Below, in pieces: positions 1 to 19,304 of a DNA stretch of 64,000 nt. The notes beneath the pieces were generated by a model. It had not been told where the DNA came from. It did no database searches and saw only the letters and a list, made by a program, of their open reading frames with translations. A program made the translations under genes and the position numbers. Every line of letters starts with the position of its first letter. Position 1 is the first letter of the stretch. Source of the DNA: Plantago elongata (Eukaryota; Streptophyta; Magnoliopsida; Lamiales; Plantaginaceae); assembly GCA_036897095.1 (NCBI GenBank), contig JAYMSP010000215.1, positions 1 to 64,000 of the forward strand. The letters run 5' to 3'.

Positions 1-31
<31 letters not shown>
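1..31. repeat. (TA)n microsatellite at window edge
   Basis: Uninterrupted TA dinucleotides run from the first base to about position 31. The true length is unknown because the repeat is cut by the window start. Confidence 0.95.
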
Positions 32-34
<3 letters not shown>

Positions 35-2084
35 GTGCATGTGAATGAATATCGATCAATCATCATATGTATGAGATCAATATATATACACACATACACT
101 ATATTCAGAGTCGACAAACAGTGAAGCATTTCATAAGGTGGTCTCCTTCATCTTGGATTCAAAAATTCAAAGTAGGAAAGGTGCAAAGGAAGTGATGACT
201 GATAAAGTTAACACTTCTTTCTCGTATTCTGGAGATTATATTACTCATCCTATATTTAATTCTAATAGAAATATATATTGTTCGTCTAGTAATAGTGATA
301 TTAACATTTCATGGTTGACTTTGTAAACGTGCAAATAAGAAAATTTTGTAGACAAGAAAAGTGTTTGAGGTAGTTTTAGCAGAATTAGAGAGTAATGTAG
401 TTGAAATTATGAGATGAGATGGTATTTAATTTGAATTAATGTATTTGGGTAGGAGTTACAAAAGTTTTAAAAACAAGCTTTTAAACCTTTTACCACTAAC
501 AAATTTGAACATTTGCATTTGGTATCTCTTATATTTTTTCTAGGTTTTGTTTTATAGGACAAGATTTTTTTTCTTCTTTTTGTTTAAATTAAAATTCATC
601 ATATATATACTATGGTTCTCAAATATAAATATAAAAACTTTTTTTATTATGCGCGAGTGACACCGAAATTTGAATGAATACATTTAAATACTTACATCTA
701 GCTTGGCAGTTAGTACGATAAATTTTTTTTTCATCATCTATACATGGTAATTTAACATGTGTCTTAAAGGAAGTATATAGTTAATATCCTTTAGATTTTA
801 AGGCTCTGTTTGTTATACCGCTTGAGCGGTTATTTCTCCATTCAAATTGAATATTTTATATATAAAAAATTCAATTTCATTTAGAAAAGACCATTCAAAA
901 TTCTATATCAATCAGTTCGACATACACCTATAATAATTTTATAATTAATTGCATTTTGATTTTGAACTATCTTCATGACCAATTGAAAATTCCCTTGGTA
1001 CGCTCATGACTTTACCTAATGAAAAGCGTATGAATGAGATGTATTTGTCATGAGCCAACAACAATTAACAAATAGTTGTGAGCAAGACATCGACTAGCAA
1101 GGGGTATGGACGTGTATTTAGAGCGATAGAATGGTGAAAAATGAAATATAACATAGTTGGTAAGTCGTTTTTCTCCAATAAATATATTGGAAGTTCAAAT
1201 TATATTTATCATTTAAAAAGAATAATAGTGATAGATTAGTAATAATGAAGTATTAAATTACCCGTTTGTGTATAAAATGGACAATTTAAATTAAATTTTA
1301 TCAATTTAAATTGCATACCAATTAAATTAAGATTTACAAAATAAATTTAAAAAATAAAAAGGAGCGTGTCCACTTCAACAATATTGCGTCACTTTATCTT
1401 TTTCATTCCGGCCCCGCTTCTACATCTTATAGTTCTTACCGCCAAGTTTGACAAAAGAATTGGTCGGAGCGGACCTGGTGCAATTTCAAAGATTTATAGG
1501 TACCTTTCATTCAATATTTATTTCAACTTAGTTCTAATTTACTAATAATATAGCTGATGTTTATTCAGTATGAACAAGTAAATGATAAAAATAAAAATCT
1601 TAATAGTATATCATGTTAAAAATACATAAAAAGAATTAAGATATCACACCTAATTTCTTTTATTCATCATTTTAAAAAACATGGCTTGTTAACATATTGC
1701 CTGTATTAATTAAAATTTAAAATAGCGTACAAAAGGTTTCATACGAATATTACATATATCAACGTTTTTAATATCTTAGATATGACTGTAATGTATATAC
1801 ATATCTCTTTTGACCTTTCTGTGTCTCATAAGAGTATAACTAAAAGTTCCAAGCAATTACATACCCAATAAACATTCACAATTCTTACTTTACAATTCAT
1901 TATAAATTTTCAACAAAAGCTACATTTTCCTCATCATTTTATATTTTATTATTACTTTAATTTTCAATAAAAACTACACATAAATTCTATTGTATTAATC
2001 AAGTTATTCCAGAATCAGGTACTAAATACTCTCCAACTGCAATTTTCTGAATTGAACCGTAGTATAAAATATAATTAAACAGAG
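32..2084. other. AT-rich intergenic DNA, no gene seen
   Basis: The stretch is strongly AT-rich and holds only short chance ORFs without codon structure or recognisable motifs. The only structured element I see is a diverged copy of a dispersed repeat near 802-935, listed separately. Confidence 0.6.
802..935 (+). repeat. Diverged copy of a ~120-bp dispersed repeat (TIR-like family)
   Basis: This segment reads with a CTGTTTGTTATACCGCTTGA-like start followed by a TCAAATTGAATATTTT-like core and an AAAAAATTCAATTTCA block. The same order of blocks recurs at 31783-31908 (+) and 33790-33906 (-), and partly near 22990-23095. In the 32-33 kb pair the copies face each other like terminal inverted repeats, so this may be one terminus of a decayed DNA transposon. 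Family assignment is not possible from sequence alone. Confidence 0.5.
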
Positions 2085-2850
2085 TTGCTCTTCGATTATC
2101 AAATCAATACTCAAATTCCGGGCCACTCTTTAGGATTCACAAGAATGGAAGGATCAATTTGGATGCCCCTAGATTCTATGTTCGACCATCTACCATGCCC
2201 CACCAAAAGTCGAGTGTCGGGATCTTGTTCTTTGGAATCCGGTTCATTCAAGGGCGATCTTTATTATGTGGCTTGATCCCGATCGCCGCTTAGCAACGAA
2301 GGACCGGCCTTCTTTGGTGTTCCCAATATGGGAATGTATCTTCTGTGATGACATGTAAACTATTGATTATCTAATTTTCAACTGCCCCATCACCTATGGG
2401 CTGATATGGATGAAACTCCCCCACCCCAGCATTTCAACTTGGCAGCAACTGGTTTAGTGCTTCCGTTGACAGTCTTGTGGGAAAGGCTCTCGAGCACATA
2501 TCTTTTGTGCTATGATTACTGAGGTTTTCTACCGCATCTGGATGACTAGGAACTAAAAGATTTTCCAGCAAATATTTTTTTTTAAACGGCTTAAGGGTGA
2601 CACGAACCCCCGATCTATTGGTTGAAGGTGAAGCGTCTTACTAACTGAGTTGCGCTTCTTTGTGCCAGCAAAAAAATTATGATGTTCCGTGCATTGTCTT
2701 GTCGCTGGTCCACATCACAAGTAGCATATGGTCGAGCCCCAAAGTACCAAAGCAACAACTATGATTCGTGAACTGTCCCTGTAGCATCTGGAGTCGATTG
2801 GTTTTGTTCAAGTTTGTCATGTTTTCCTAGTTATTTTAAGTCTTGGGTAT
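2085..2850 (+). mobile_element. LINE (non-LTR) fragment with zf-RVT-like region
   Basis: Translated piecewise on the + strand, 2220-2590 gives blocks typical of the zinc-binding region after the reverse transcriptase of plant L1 LINEs. These are a RAIFIMWL block, an RRLATKDR block, a Cys pair in CIFCDD, then DYLIFNCP, and further on an FYRIWMTRN block. No single reading frame runs through, so the copy is decayed. It is interrupted by a SINE at 2573-2664. The outer limits are approximate; no 5' region or poly(A) tail was recognised. Confidence 0.6.
2573..2664 (-). mobile_element. tRNA-derived SINE, copy A (full length)
   Basis: Read on the minus strand, the 92-bp body starts CACAAAGAAGCGCAACTCAG and has a tRNA-like A-box region (CTCAGTTAGTAAGACGC). 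A B-box-like GGGGGTTCGTGTC, a short AAGCCGTTT tail and an A-run follow. Direct repeats CCAGCAAA at 2565-2572 and 2665-2672 are a target-site duplication, which defines the ends. Five more copies lie in the window. The host site is a LINE fragment, so this insertion postdates it. Confidence 0.8.
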
Positions 2851-3060
2851 GGATTTTGTCAGCTTTTAAATGTACTTACATTATTTTTTAGTATCAACAC
2901 GATAAATTTTTCATTTTTAAAAAAGACAAAAAATAAATTGAACTAGCTAATGAAACGAGTTTTGAGTTCATGATCATCGAATGAAAAGTAAAGAAATGGT
3001 CACAAGATTCAGGCAATAGTATTTTAGTCCTTTTCCCACCGTCGTTTCTATATGATATAA

Positions 3061-3068
3061 TATATATA
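3061..3068 (+). promoter_or_regulatory. Possible TATA box of the NET4 gene
   Basis: TATATATA lies about 220 bp upstream of the inferred 5' UTR splice donor, just before a pyrimidine-rich leader (3120-3290) that looks like a plant 5' UTR. This is inferred from position and composition only. Confidence 0.35.
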
Positions 3069-3288
3069 GCTGAAAATACAATTGAGTCCACCTGCAAGAA
3101 ACCAATTTAATGGAATCTCACCACTCATCATCATAAATACCCATTTTCTGTCTCTCTTGCCGGACTTGCATAAGCATTCAAAATTCCATTTTCTCTGCTC
3201 TTTTTGTCTACATCTATCCCTTATTAGCTGCTAATACCAATCCCTTTTCTTCTTTGTCTTCTACAGAATTCAGCATCATCTCAAACAG

Positions 3289-4737
3289 GTCAGTTTGCAC
3301 CCATTTTCTCTGCCTTTTTCTTTCTCTCTCTATGCCACTGTTCAAGAATCTCAAACTTTTTTCGATCTCATTGTTAAAAATTCAATCTTTTTCATTTCTC
3401 TTCTGATCTGAGGTATGTACATCTGTTTTCAGCAAGTTCTTGATTTCTTGGTTGCAGTTTTACTTTGTTCCTGTACTTTTATTTAAATGAATAAATTGAT
3501 TAATGAGTGAAATTAATAATTAAATCAGTACAGATTTTGAAATTAGCTTGTTCTGATTTGTGGGTTCTTCAACTTTATTGTCATCCACTTTGTCGTAGTG
3601 ATTTCTTCCACATGTGAACTGAAACCTCTACTTTATTCATCTTTTTCCTTTTTTCCCTGTGGGGTACTATTTTTTATTTATATTTACTTTTCTTTCTCAA
3701 ATTATATTGCAAGTATATTTCGTATCAATTGCTATATCTGCCAAAAAAAATAGGATTTTTATATGCCTTGTAGTTTCTTGAAGTATATAAAAATGGCATA
3801 ATATAATGTGAGGAAGAAGAGATGACCGCGTGAATATAGCTGGAGATGTGTGGTCTAGTTCAGTTGTACACGATTGTCAAAGCTTTAGCATTAACTCCTT
3901 GCTCCATTTTCAACTCTAATAAAAATATAAAACTTATACCCTTTAATAAAATAAATTTAAAAAAAGATTAATTCATCATTGATGAAGCACATGCCCCCAG
4001 TATGATCCCTCTTCCTGATTCTTAGCATTGTCTGGTCCTAGAAACTTATGATATTTTGGTTCAGTTGTATGTGGACGAAAGGCAGGGGCCAGAAGGCCCT
4101 AGTAGCCAATAATTACATCCCGAATAACTTCGTACATTTGTGATTTGTAGACTCCCTCGTGTACGTTACTTAAAAAGATTCATACATTACTAAAACGTAG
4201 TTACTCAACATCCAACAAATAATAAACAATCTTACATTTGACGCATTTTGCAACATTTTTATGTTTTAGAATTTATTTTAATTTTTCACATATATATCCG
4301 GTAGGGTGGGAGTATGTAGCAATAAATCATTAGTCAATGGTAGTATTAATTAATCCACACAAGGTGTCATGTCTTGGGTAAGGGTCTCATTATTTTATCT
4401 GGGGGCCATATGTTCTGAATTTTGTTTTACATAGTGGCCAGCACAAAATCTTCCCTCCATCTGGCTAACATGAAGCTGTTTGAATAAATACATTATATAC
4501 ACATGGCTGTGTGTGTATATAAGGTCTCCCCTTCTTTGGTTTCCGTTGCTATTTATAATTAATTGTAAGCTAAAAGTTTGTGTAAGCTGCTGAACTTCAA
4601 TCTGGTTAGAGTAATTGGTCAACATCGTAACGGTTTTTTATTGTAACGTGTTGCGTGTTGGTAGCATAAAGCTATGATTTTTGGGTAGTCTGCAGGGTAA
4701 AAACTAATTATTGTTGCTCGTTTTGTGCTCATCACAG
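3289..4737 (+). other. Inferred 5' UTR intron of NET4
   Basis: A pyrimidine-rich leader ends in AAACAG|GTCAGT (donor at 3289). A good acceptor, CATCACAG at 4737, lies 67 bp before the start codon. An intron of about 1.45 kb in the leader would join the promoter region near 3.1 kb to the coding start at 4805. Transcript reads across 3288/4738 would confirm it; alternative donors in 3.3-3.4 kb are possible. Confidence 0.45.
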
Positions 4738-4804
4738 GTGATAAACGAACCTTGTGCTCCGTGAAGGCAGCTCTTGGTGTAGTTTATCGATTGGCTTTGC
4801 AGCA

Positions 4805-7350
4805 ATGGCATCAGCAATGGTAAGGAAAAAAATTGGATGTTGTTTTAAATTGTGGGGTTGAACTGGATCTACTTAGAGATGTGTTTTTGTCATTCAAATC
4901 TGGACGAAAGTTAGTGAAGAAGTTTATATAAATTAACGGAATCAATCCACATTGTGTTTTTGTTTGCTTTCGCGATAGGCTATGTTAGTTAATGAATGAT
5001 AATGGAAAGGGCAAGACATGTTGACATAATTTAACGTGTTTTGGAATTATCCTTGCTTAACATGGACTCTTTACTCTGTTTCAGGCAAAGTCGGGTAGGT
5101 TTAAGAGGTTGGAGTCAAAGAAATCTCACTCATGGTGGTGGGATAGCCACATCAGTCCTAAAAACTCAAAGTGGCTACAAGATAATCTTGAAGGTAAATT
5201 TCTCGTCAACTCTTATCGTAAATGTGGAAATTGGAAGTTGTGGGCCGTTGTATTGGTCGTATAATTGAGTCCTTTCTTTAAGGAGTACACCGATTTGAAC
5301 AAGCTACTAAATAGATTTGACTGTACAATTCCGAAAGTGAATTCGTATATAGTGGAAACTTTAAAGTGTATGGTATTTACTATGAATAGCTTTGATTAGA
5401 TGATTAGAAGTCTAAGGAACTTTTTGCCACTCCTCTTAAAAAGGACAACTTGTGGTAGCAGTATCTTTTCATCAGACACCTTGAATGAGAAATGAACTGC
5501 ACCAAACCTACTTGGTGAAACTTTGATTACATAACTCTTGCAGATCATTTTATGTTCCTATAGTTCAAAATTTCAATTTTTGGCATGTTCATTTTTAATT
5601 AAATATGCCATGCCAAAAAATGACACGGAGATGGTTGGTACCAGAAATGGATCAGCACGTGAAGCGGATGTTGAAGCTCATTGAAGAAGATGCAGACTCG
5701 TTTGCCAAGAAAGCAGAGATGTATTACCAGAAGAGGCCTGAGCTTATAAGTCTGGTTGAGGATTTCTACAGAATGTACCGCTCTTTAGCTGAAAGGTATG
5801 ATAATGTAACTGGAGAGCTTCGGAGAAGTGTTCCCTCGGATCTCCAATCTCAAAGCTCGGGAATATCTGATGTTGGGTCAGAACCACCTTCGACTATGCC
5901 GTCTCCTGACCGGAGACCAATTCAGCGTAAGAAATCGGGCCCTCGAGCAGCTGGCTTTGATTTTTTCCTGGGAAGTGGTGGGAGTGACTTAAATAGCAAG
6001 GAAGGGGATGAAACATCGACTTTGGATTCTGAATCCGATTCAGATGATTCATCTGTCAACAATTATTCGGTCACAAATAGTCATGAGGAGGATCAGGGGC
6101 TCCGTAGGAGGATCATAGAGTTAGAGGTCGAGCTTCGTGCGGTTAAAGAGAAACTCCGTGTGCAAGACGAGGAATTATCTGAAGATTCTTCGGACAAGCC
6201 AAGTGATGAAGTTGTCATGGTGAATGCTAAACTAGCAACATACAAAGAGGAACTGGAGTCAGCAAAACAGAAGATTCAAATTTCTCAAGAAGAAATTAGC
6301 CAATTGACAATTGAGCTTCAAAAGTATAAAGCTTTAGGAGATTCAGATGGTCTGCTGTCTGAAGATGTTGTAAACCAGGCAGATGAAACAGCTGAGGAAA
6401 ATCAGGTCCGAGAGCTTCAAGAAGAAGATATGGGCTCAGAAGGTGAAGTTTTAGAATCGATCCACAAAATTCAGACATTTGAGGAAGAGCTAAAAATCGC
6501 TGAAGAGAAGCTTCATGAATCAGAAATTAAAGTTGATAGTTTACAAGAGGAACTCACAAGAAAGGACTCTTCCATTGAAAATTTACAGGACCAGCTTAAA
6601 TCAGCTCAAAAAGAGGTATCTGTCTGGAAAAAGAAGGTTGATTCTGAGAAACGTGAAGTTTCAAAGCTGCAGGACCGCATGATCAGATACAAAAATAATC
6701 TATCAGAACGTGATCAAGAAATCAGGGGATTGAAAGAAGCCATAAATAATGCCAATAAGAGCTTATCTGAGGAAAATGAGCAGCTGAAGGAAGACACAAC
6801 TAGATTATTGAAGGGGAGGGCTCTTTTGGAAGATAACATAAAGGAAATGGATCTACGTTGCCAGACATTAGAAGAGGAGGTGAGACGAGTCACTGCTGGA
6901 AAGGTAGAGATGGAAGGGATGCTGTATGCCCAGATTGATCAGTTGAAGGCTGATATAGCCGAGAAGGATGAAGCTTTGGAAGAACTAAAGAAAGACCTTG
7001 ACGAATTACAGATGAAGTACAAGATGTTGGCAGCTGAGAAAGATAATTTGGTCACAGTGTTGAGCTCCAAAGATGATGAGATTGATGAAATGAGCAAGCA
7101 TTTGCATGAACTGCACATGCAGCATGTTGAGCTAATTACCGGAGCTGATGGAGTGCGTAAGTTGGCAGATGATTTGGTTTTGAGAGTCAAGGATCTGGAA
7201 AGGGAGGTTGAAAGAAAAGAACAACTTATTGTTGAGGGGGCCGAGGAGAAAAGGGAAGCAATAAGGCAGCTTTGCTTCTCGCTTGAACACTATCGGAATG
7301 GTTACCATAGGCTTCGACAAGCTTTCAAGTCACCTGTCATGGCATCTTGA
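4805..7350 (+). CDS. NET4: NETWORKED 4-type (NET4) actin-binding protein
   Basis: Three coding exons, 4805-4819, 5085-5193 and 5645-7350, close in frame to give 609 residues. The N-terminus (about residues 18-100) is the NET actin-binding (NAB/KIP1) domain, seen in [20 protein letters not shown] and the following [12 protein letters not shown] and YYQKRPELI blocks. An acidic Ser-rich linker follows to about residue 165, then a long heptad-rich coiled coil to about 560. The C-terminus has an [12 protein letters not shown] block, the IRQ motif of the NET4 subgroup, which in Arabidopsis NET4 binds RABG3 (Rab7) GTPases and links actin to the vacuole membrane. The tiny first exon MASAM and the phase-1 second intron both fit the family. 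The start is the first ATG after the leader acceptor. Subgroup assignment rests on N- and C-terminal motifs and is fairly secure; NET4A versus NET4B is not resolved. Confidence 0.93.
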
Positions 7351-8101
7351 GTTATATTTCTAGCAGTCTCAAGACTTGTGCGTTTTGAAGTGGGGCATTT
7401 CTTTTTTGCAGTCTCCTTTTGCTCTTACGGTTCTTGGCACCTTGTTACCTTGTTTGCCTGTAGATTCAGTATCACAATTGTGTGTTCATTTTCTCATGTA
7501 TAAGAAACACCCTTTACTTTCTTCCTTTTTTTAAGTTTGAGGTTCTCTTCTTGTTCTTTCTGTCATTGGCCGGTCCTGTAAAGAATATTACTCCATTGAA
7601 CATGTTGAAGCCAATAAACACCTTGCATGATTTGTTTTGCATATGTTGTCTGCAAAGTAAGGTAGTTTTTTGGGAGAATTGGTTCGCATTAGGAATGGAG
7701 AAACATGTAAAATTGTAAGCCACGTTCAGACAATGAATGTAATTATCAGATTCTGTGGATCAAATGTTTATCAAGTGGCTGATGTAAATCTAAGAGAAAG
7801 AAAGGACTAATTAGCTTTATACAGATTGTATGTGCTTATATAGCCCTTCCTGTATAGTGTCTTTCATTATCACCTAACGTGGTTACATCAGCTGTGGTAA
7901 AAGACTAGAACTGGAGAAGGTAAATAAATGTACAAGAAAATCCTAATTCAATCAGTAACGCATAAGAAAGAGCTGCCTTGGTTATCCAGAACTGTTGCAG
8001 TGGAAAACTAAGTCATCATGAGAAAACACATTGAGGAACAAGACCTAGACTTCTCGTATTCGGCTGTGATAGCAACAGAAGCTTAGTGCTTGAAACACTA
8101 A

Positions 8102-16115
<8,014 letters not shown>

Positions 16116-16789
16116 CGTTTTGGGGTGGGGATAGATAGGATTCAGTGTCAGTAGGAGTAGTAGTAGTAGTGACTAGTGAACAAGAAGAATGGAACAAGTG
16201 CGATGGTTTTGCAAGTCAGGTTAAGGTTTTGGGTCATCAATTTCTGTTCCTAGTTTCCTTTTCCATTTTTTCACTTTTTTTTACAAATTATCTTCGTACA
16301 ATACCCATATTATTAAAAAAAAAATTTATTTATTAAAAACCCCTATACTATTAACATCAATGTCCTTTTTATATAACATCATAATTGAATTTCATTAACA
16401 ATATATTGACAGTTTGAATAATTCAATTTAGGGGGACTCGGTATCCAGAGCTGCATCGTTCATTTTATTGGCGACGGCTCCTTTTTTTGTCCGACTTTGT
16501 TTGGGCTCCAAATGCTAGATTCTAGCTCTCCTAGCTCTCCTAGTCTGAAAAGTCGTTTGCATCTACTAAAAGCAATTGTATGTTGTGGGGCCCTGCACAT
16601 TACAATTAAACCTCCATAAATTAATGTTCATGGCCTCATTAGAAAGCACAATTGTTGAACCCCAGCCTTGATTTCCATGTTCGGAATTTCTCGATCCCCA
16701 TAACAATGGTAGCGATGAGAGGAATATCTTTCCCTCGAGATCACTACACTCTCGTTACTGATATTTTTGGAGGAAAATAGATAAGCTGG
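16116..16789. other. Intergenic, 5' flank of the helicase
   Basis: The first 200 bp are probably the promoter and leader of the minus-strand helicase. I recognise no gene; an imperfect tandem CTAGCTCTC motif occurs near 16530. A weak coding-like stretch near 16690-16780 may belong to the transposon-protein fragment that follows. Confidence 0.4.
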
Positions 16790-17216
16790 GGTGGAATAGC
16801 ATTACCGTGGTGAAGCGTGAGTATGACCCTACTGTGGTACAGGAGTTCTACACCAACCTCCACGACATCAACAACAGCATGGTGAGGGTTCGGAGAAAGA
16901 ACATCCCATACTCTGATAAGGTAATCAACAAGTTGTTAGGGGCACGTACATAGTATGACACTATTCGAGATAAGGGGCGGCAATACATCTACCATGAAGC
17001 GCAAGGAGGATTCCTTACTGACCGAGAGCTCCGAATGGTGGCAATCTCTCTATACCCTATGAGGCTCAACATGGCGAAAATGGAGAAGGAATTTCTCCTT
17101 CCGAAGACTTGTGTGCTCTCTTACATGATCCAACACTCGATGATGCCCAACTTATACTTCACCAACATGTCAGCCACCATCGCAAGGTTAATTGGAGCAT
17201 TCATGGTCGACAATCT
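16790..17216 (+). mobile_element. Fragment of a plant transposable-element protein
   Basis: The + strand encodes blocks such as VKREYDPTVVQEFYTNLHDI, MVRVRRKNIPYSDKVINKLL and LYPMRLNMAKMEKEFLLPKT. This order (EFYxNL, then VRV(R)xxxIP(Y/F)SxxxINxLL, then a helical tail) matches what I recall of the 'putative plant transposon protein' domain found in many plant repeats. The copy is broken and has no visible ends. The parent element class is uncertain. It ends abruptly where AT-rich sequence of the neighbouring PIF/Harbinger element begins. Confidence 0.5.
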
Positions 17217-17455
17217 TTTTTTATTATTTTTTATTTTTTATTTTAATTTACATATTATAAAATTATTTAGAAGTTAAAATTAATCATATTGCATTTTATT
17301 GAAGACGTTTTATAATTTATTGAGATAGAACAAACCAGGAATATATTACAACATAGTGCGAAAATTAAAATCGAACGAAAATAAAATGCAACAAACATAC
17401 AACACACAATATCGAAATAATCAAACACACAACCCCAACTGGAGAAGATCCATCT

Positions 17456-18800
17456 TCACTGTAACCTCCAAATATGTTCCATTAAGTCGTTTGTTAGTTG
17501 GTTATGCGTGATTAAATTATGCATTCGGCGTAAATTGTTCATGTATTCCGGGATAATATTTATTGTAGACGGCGCCCGACGGATACGAACTCCATCAATG
17601 AGATCCGGCATATGCTCACGGGTATCTTGTTCGACCTGTTCAATTTCTTCATCATAGTTTAGGTATTTGTGGCGCTCATCTTTAACTATCATGTTGTGGA
17701 GTATTATGCAACAATTCATAATCTTGTTGAAAATGTTTTTTTTGTGCACAAGTGCCAGATTTTGTATAATTGCAAACCGTGTTTGCATAACTCCGAAAGC
17801 ACGTTCCACATCTTTGCGTCAGGACTCTTGAAGCTCGAAGAACTTGCGTTGTTTGTGAGTTACCGGATTCGGGATGGCGGGAACAAACATAGCCCAAGGT
17901 TGGTAGATCACATCAGTTAGATAGTAAGGCATGTTGTATTGATTGCCATTCACCTCAAATTCGACCTGATGGGCCGTGCCGTTAAGGATATCGTCGAACA
18001 CCAGTGAACGTTGCACGAATGATAAGTCATTGTATTTTCCGGAAACCCCAAAGAATGAATGACATATCCAAGTATCTTGGATGCTACTACTTCTAACACA
18101 AGAGTAGGCTTTTTACTCCTACTTTGGAATTAATCGTGCCACGCTTTCAGACAATTCTTCCATGTCCAGTGCATACAGTCGATACTCCCAAGCATGCCCA
18201 CAAACCCTCGTGCACCGTTGATTGCTAACAACCTTCGTAAATCTCCTCATTGGCTCTGCGCATGTATGTTGGGCCGAACTCAGCAACAACGGCGCCACAA
18301 AAGCGACGTAGACACTCAAGAGTAGTGCTTTCACCAAGCCGACAATACTCATCAACCGAGTCGGAAAATGCCCCATAAGCTAGCATGCGAATTGTGGCAG
18401 TAGTGTGGTTAACTCTTGTCGGCCAGTAGCATCTGGTCTGCATAGAAAGTAATCATCTTGACGCAACACACCTCCAACCACCTGTTCGAACAATGATCTC
18501 TCCATTCTGAATCTCCATCGAAAATACTTTACATATGTTGGACGAACACCGAAGTAGTCTCACTCCAAGCGAACAACACAATCTTCTCGCTCTCTGTCAA
18601 TGTAAGCACGTGTGTATCCGCTACGTCGTGGCTGGACTTGTTATTGTTCGTATTGTTGGATCACATTTGACATGTTCTGCATTATCATGTTTTACATTTG
18701 TACGAAAGGATTGGATGTTGAAGAGCCATCGAGAAGTTCATCAGATGATGAACTGTTCTCTGATAAAGTACTGTTTTCTTGAACTGGGTTAAACATGATT
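17456..18800 (-). pseudogene. PIF/Harbinger transposase (HARBI1-like), frameshifted
   Basis: Minus-strand pieces, in order, give an N-terminal basic block, then [36 protein letters not shown] (first Asp of the DDE triad), MQRSLVFDDIL, IYQPWAMFVPAI and ERAFGVMQTRFAII (Glu of the triad). These end in a LHNMIVKDER block. They are the conserved signatures of plant PIF/Harbinger transposases. The pieces lie in different frames around 18030-18230 and 17800-17900, and a stop falls within the DDE region, so no full protein can be made. The last 117-residue stretch (17456-17809) is the longest open part. Confidence 0.8.
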
Positions 18801-18884
18801 AATATAGAGGAAAAATGAATGAAGGTGTTGTGTCTACAAATGAGTTTCATGATTGCATTATATAGACGATTCGACGAGTCATTC

Positions 18885-19160
18885 ATTAGTCATAGTTGAG
18901 TCACTTCGACATTGGATTCCCGACAAAAGTTAATATAAAGATAAGATGCCTGACAAAGTAAAGTGGCTGACAAGATTCCCGATAAAAATAAAGTGGCTGA
19001 CAAGATGCTTCACGAGATGCCTGACAAATTCAAATTCACACTGATTTTATTATAAAGAAGTCACACTTCGGAAAGTAAATTACAAACTAGCCACACGACG
19101 GAAAGTAAAATACAAACAAACTGCGGAAGGTAAAAAAAAACAAACACGACACACTACATA
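18885..19160. repeat. Imperfect short repeats in the transposon spacer
   Basis: Between the two transposon ORFs, variants of TGGCTGACAAGAT, TGCCTGACAAA and CCCGA(C/T)AAAA recur several times over 18915-19030, and a CGGAAAGTAAA motif recurs at 19070-19110. They are probably decayed internal repeats of the element's intergenic region. Confidence 0.45.
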
Positions 19161-19304
19161 AGGAAAAGTAAAAATTAAGAAGCCACATTTTGATCCTGCT
19201 CCATTAGCCCGATCCAAACAACTGTTTGCCAAGTGATTCTAAGTGTGCCTTGGCCTCGTTGGGCAAGTTGTCGTAGTTTCCAACAAGTGCCAAGTACATG
19301 TCCA

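Noticed and set aside
5041-5268. 75-codon frame as a separate gene before NET4
   Set aside because: It overlaps NET4 exon 2 in another frame and shows no motif.
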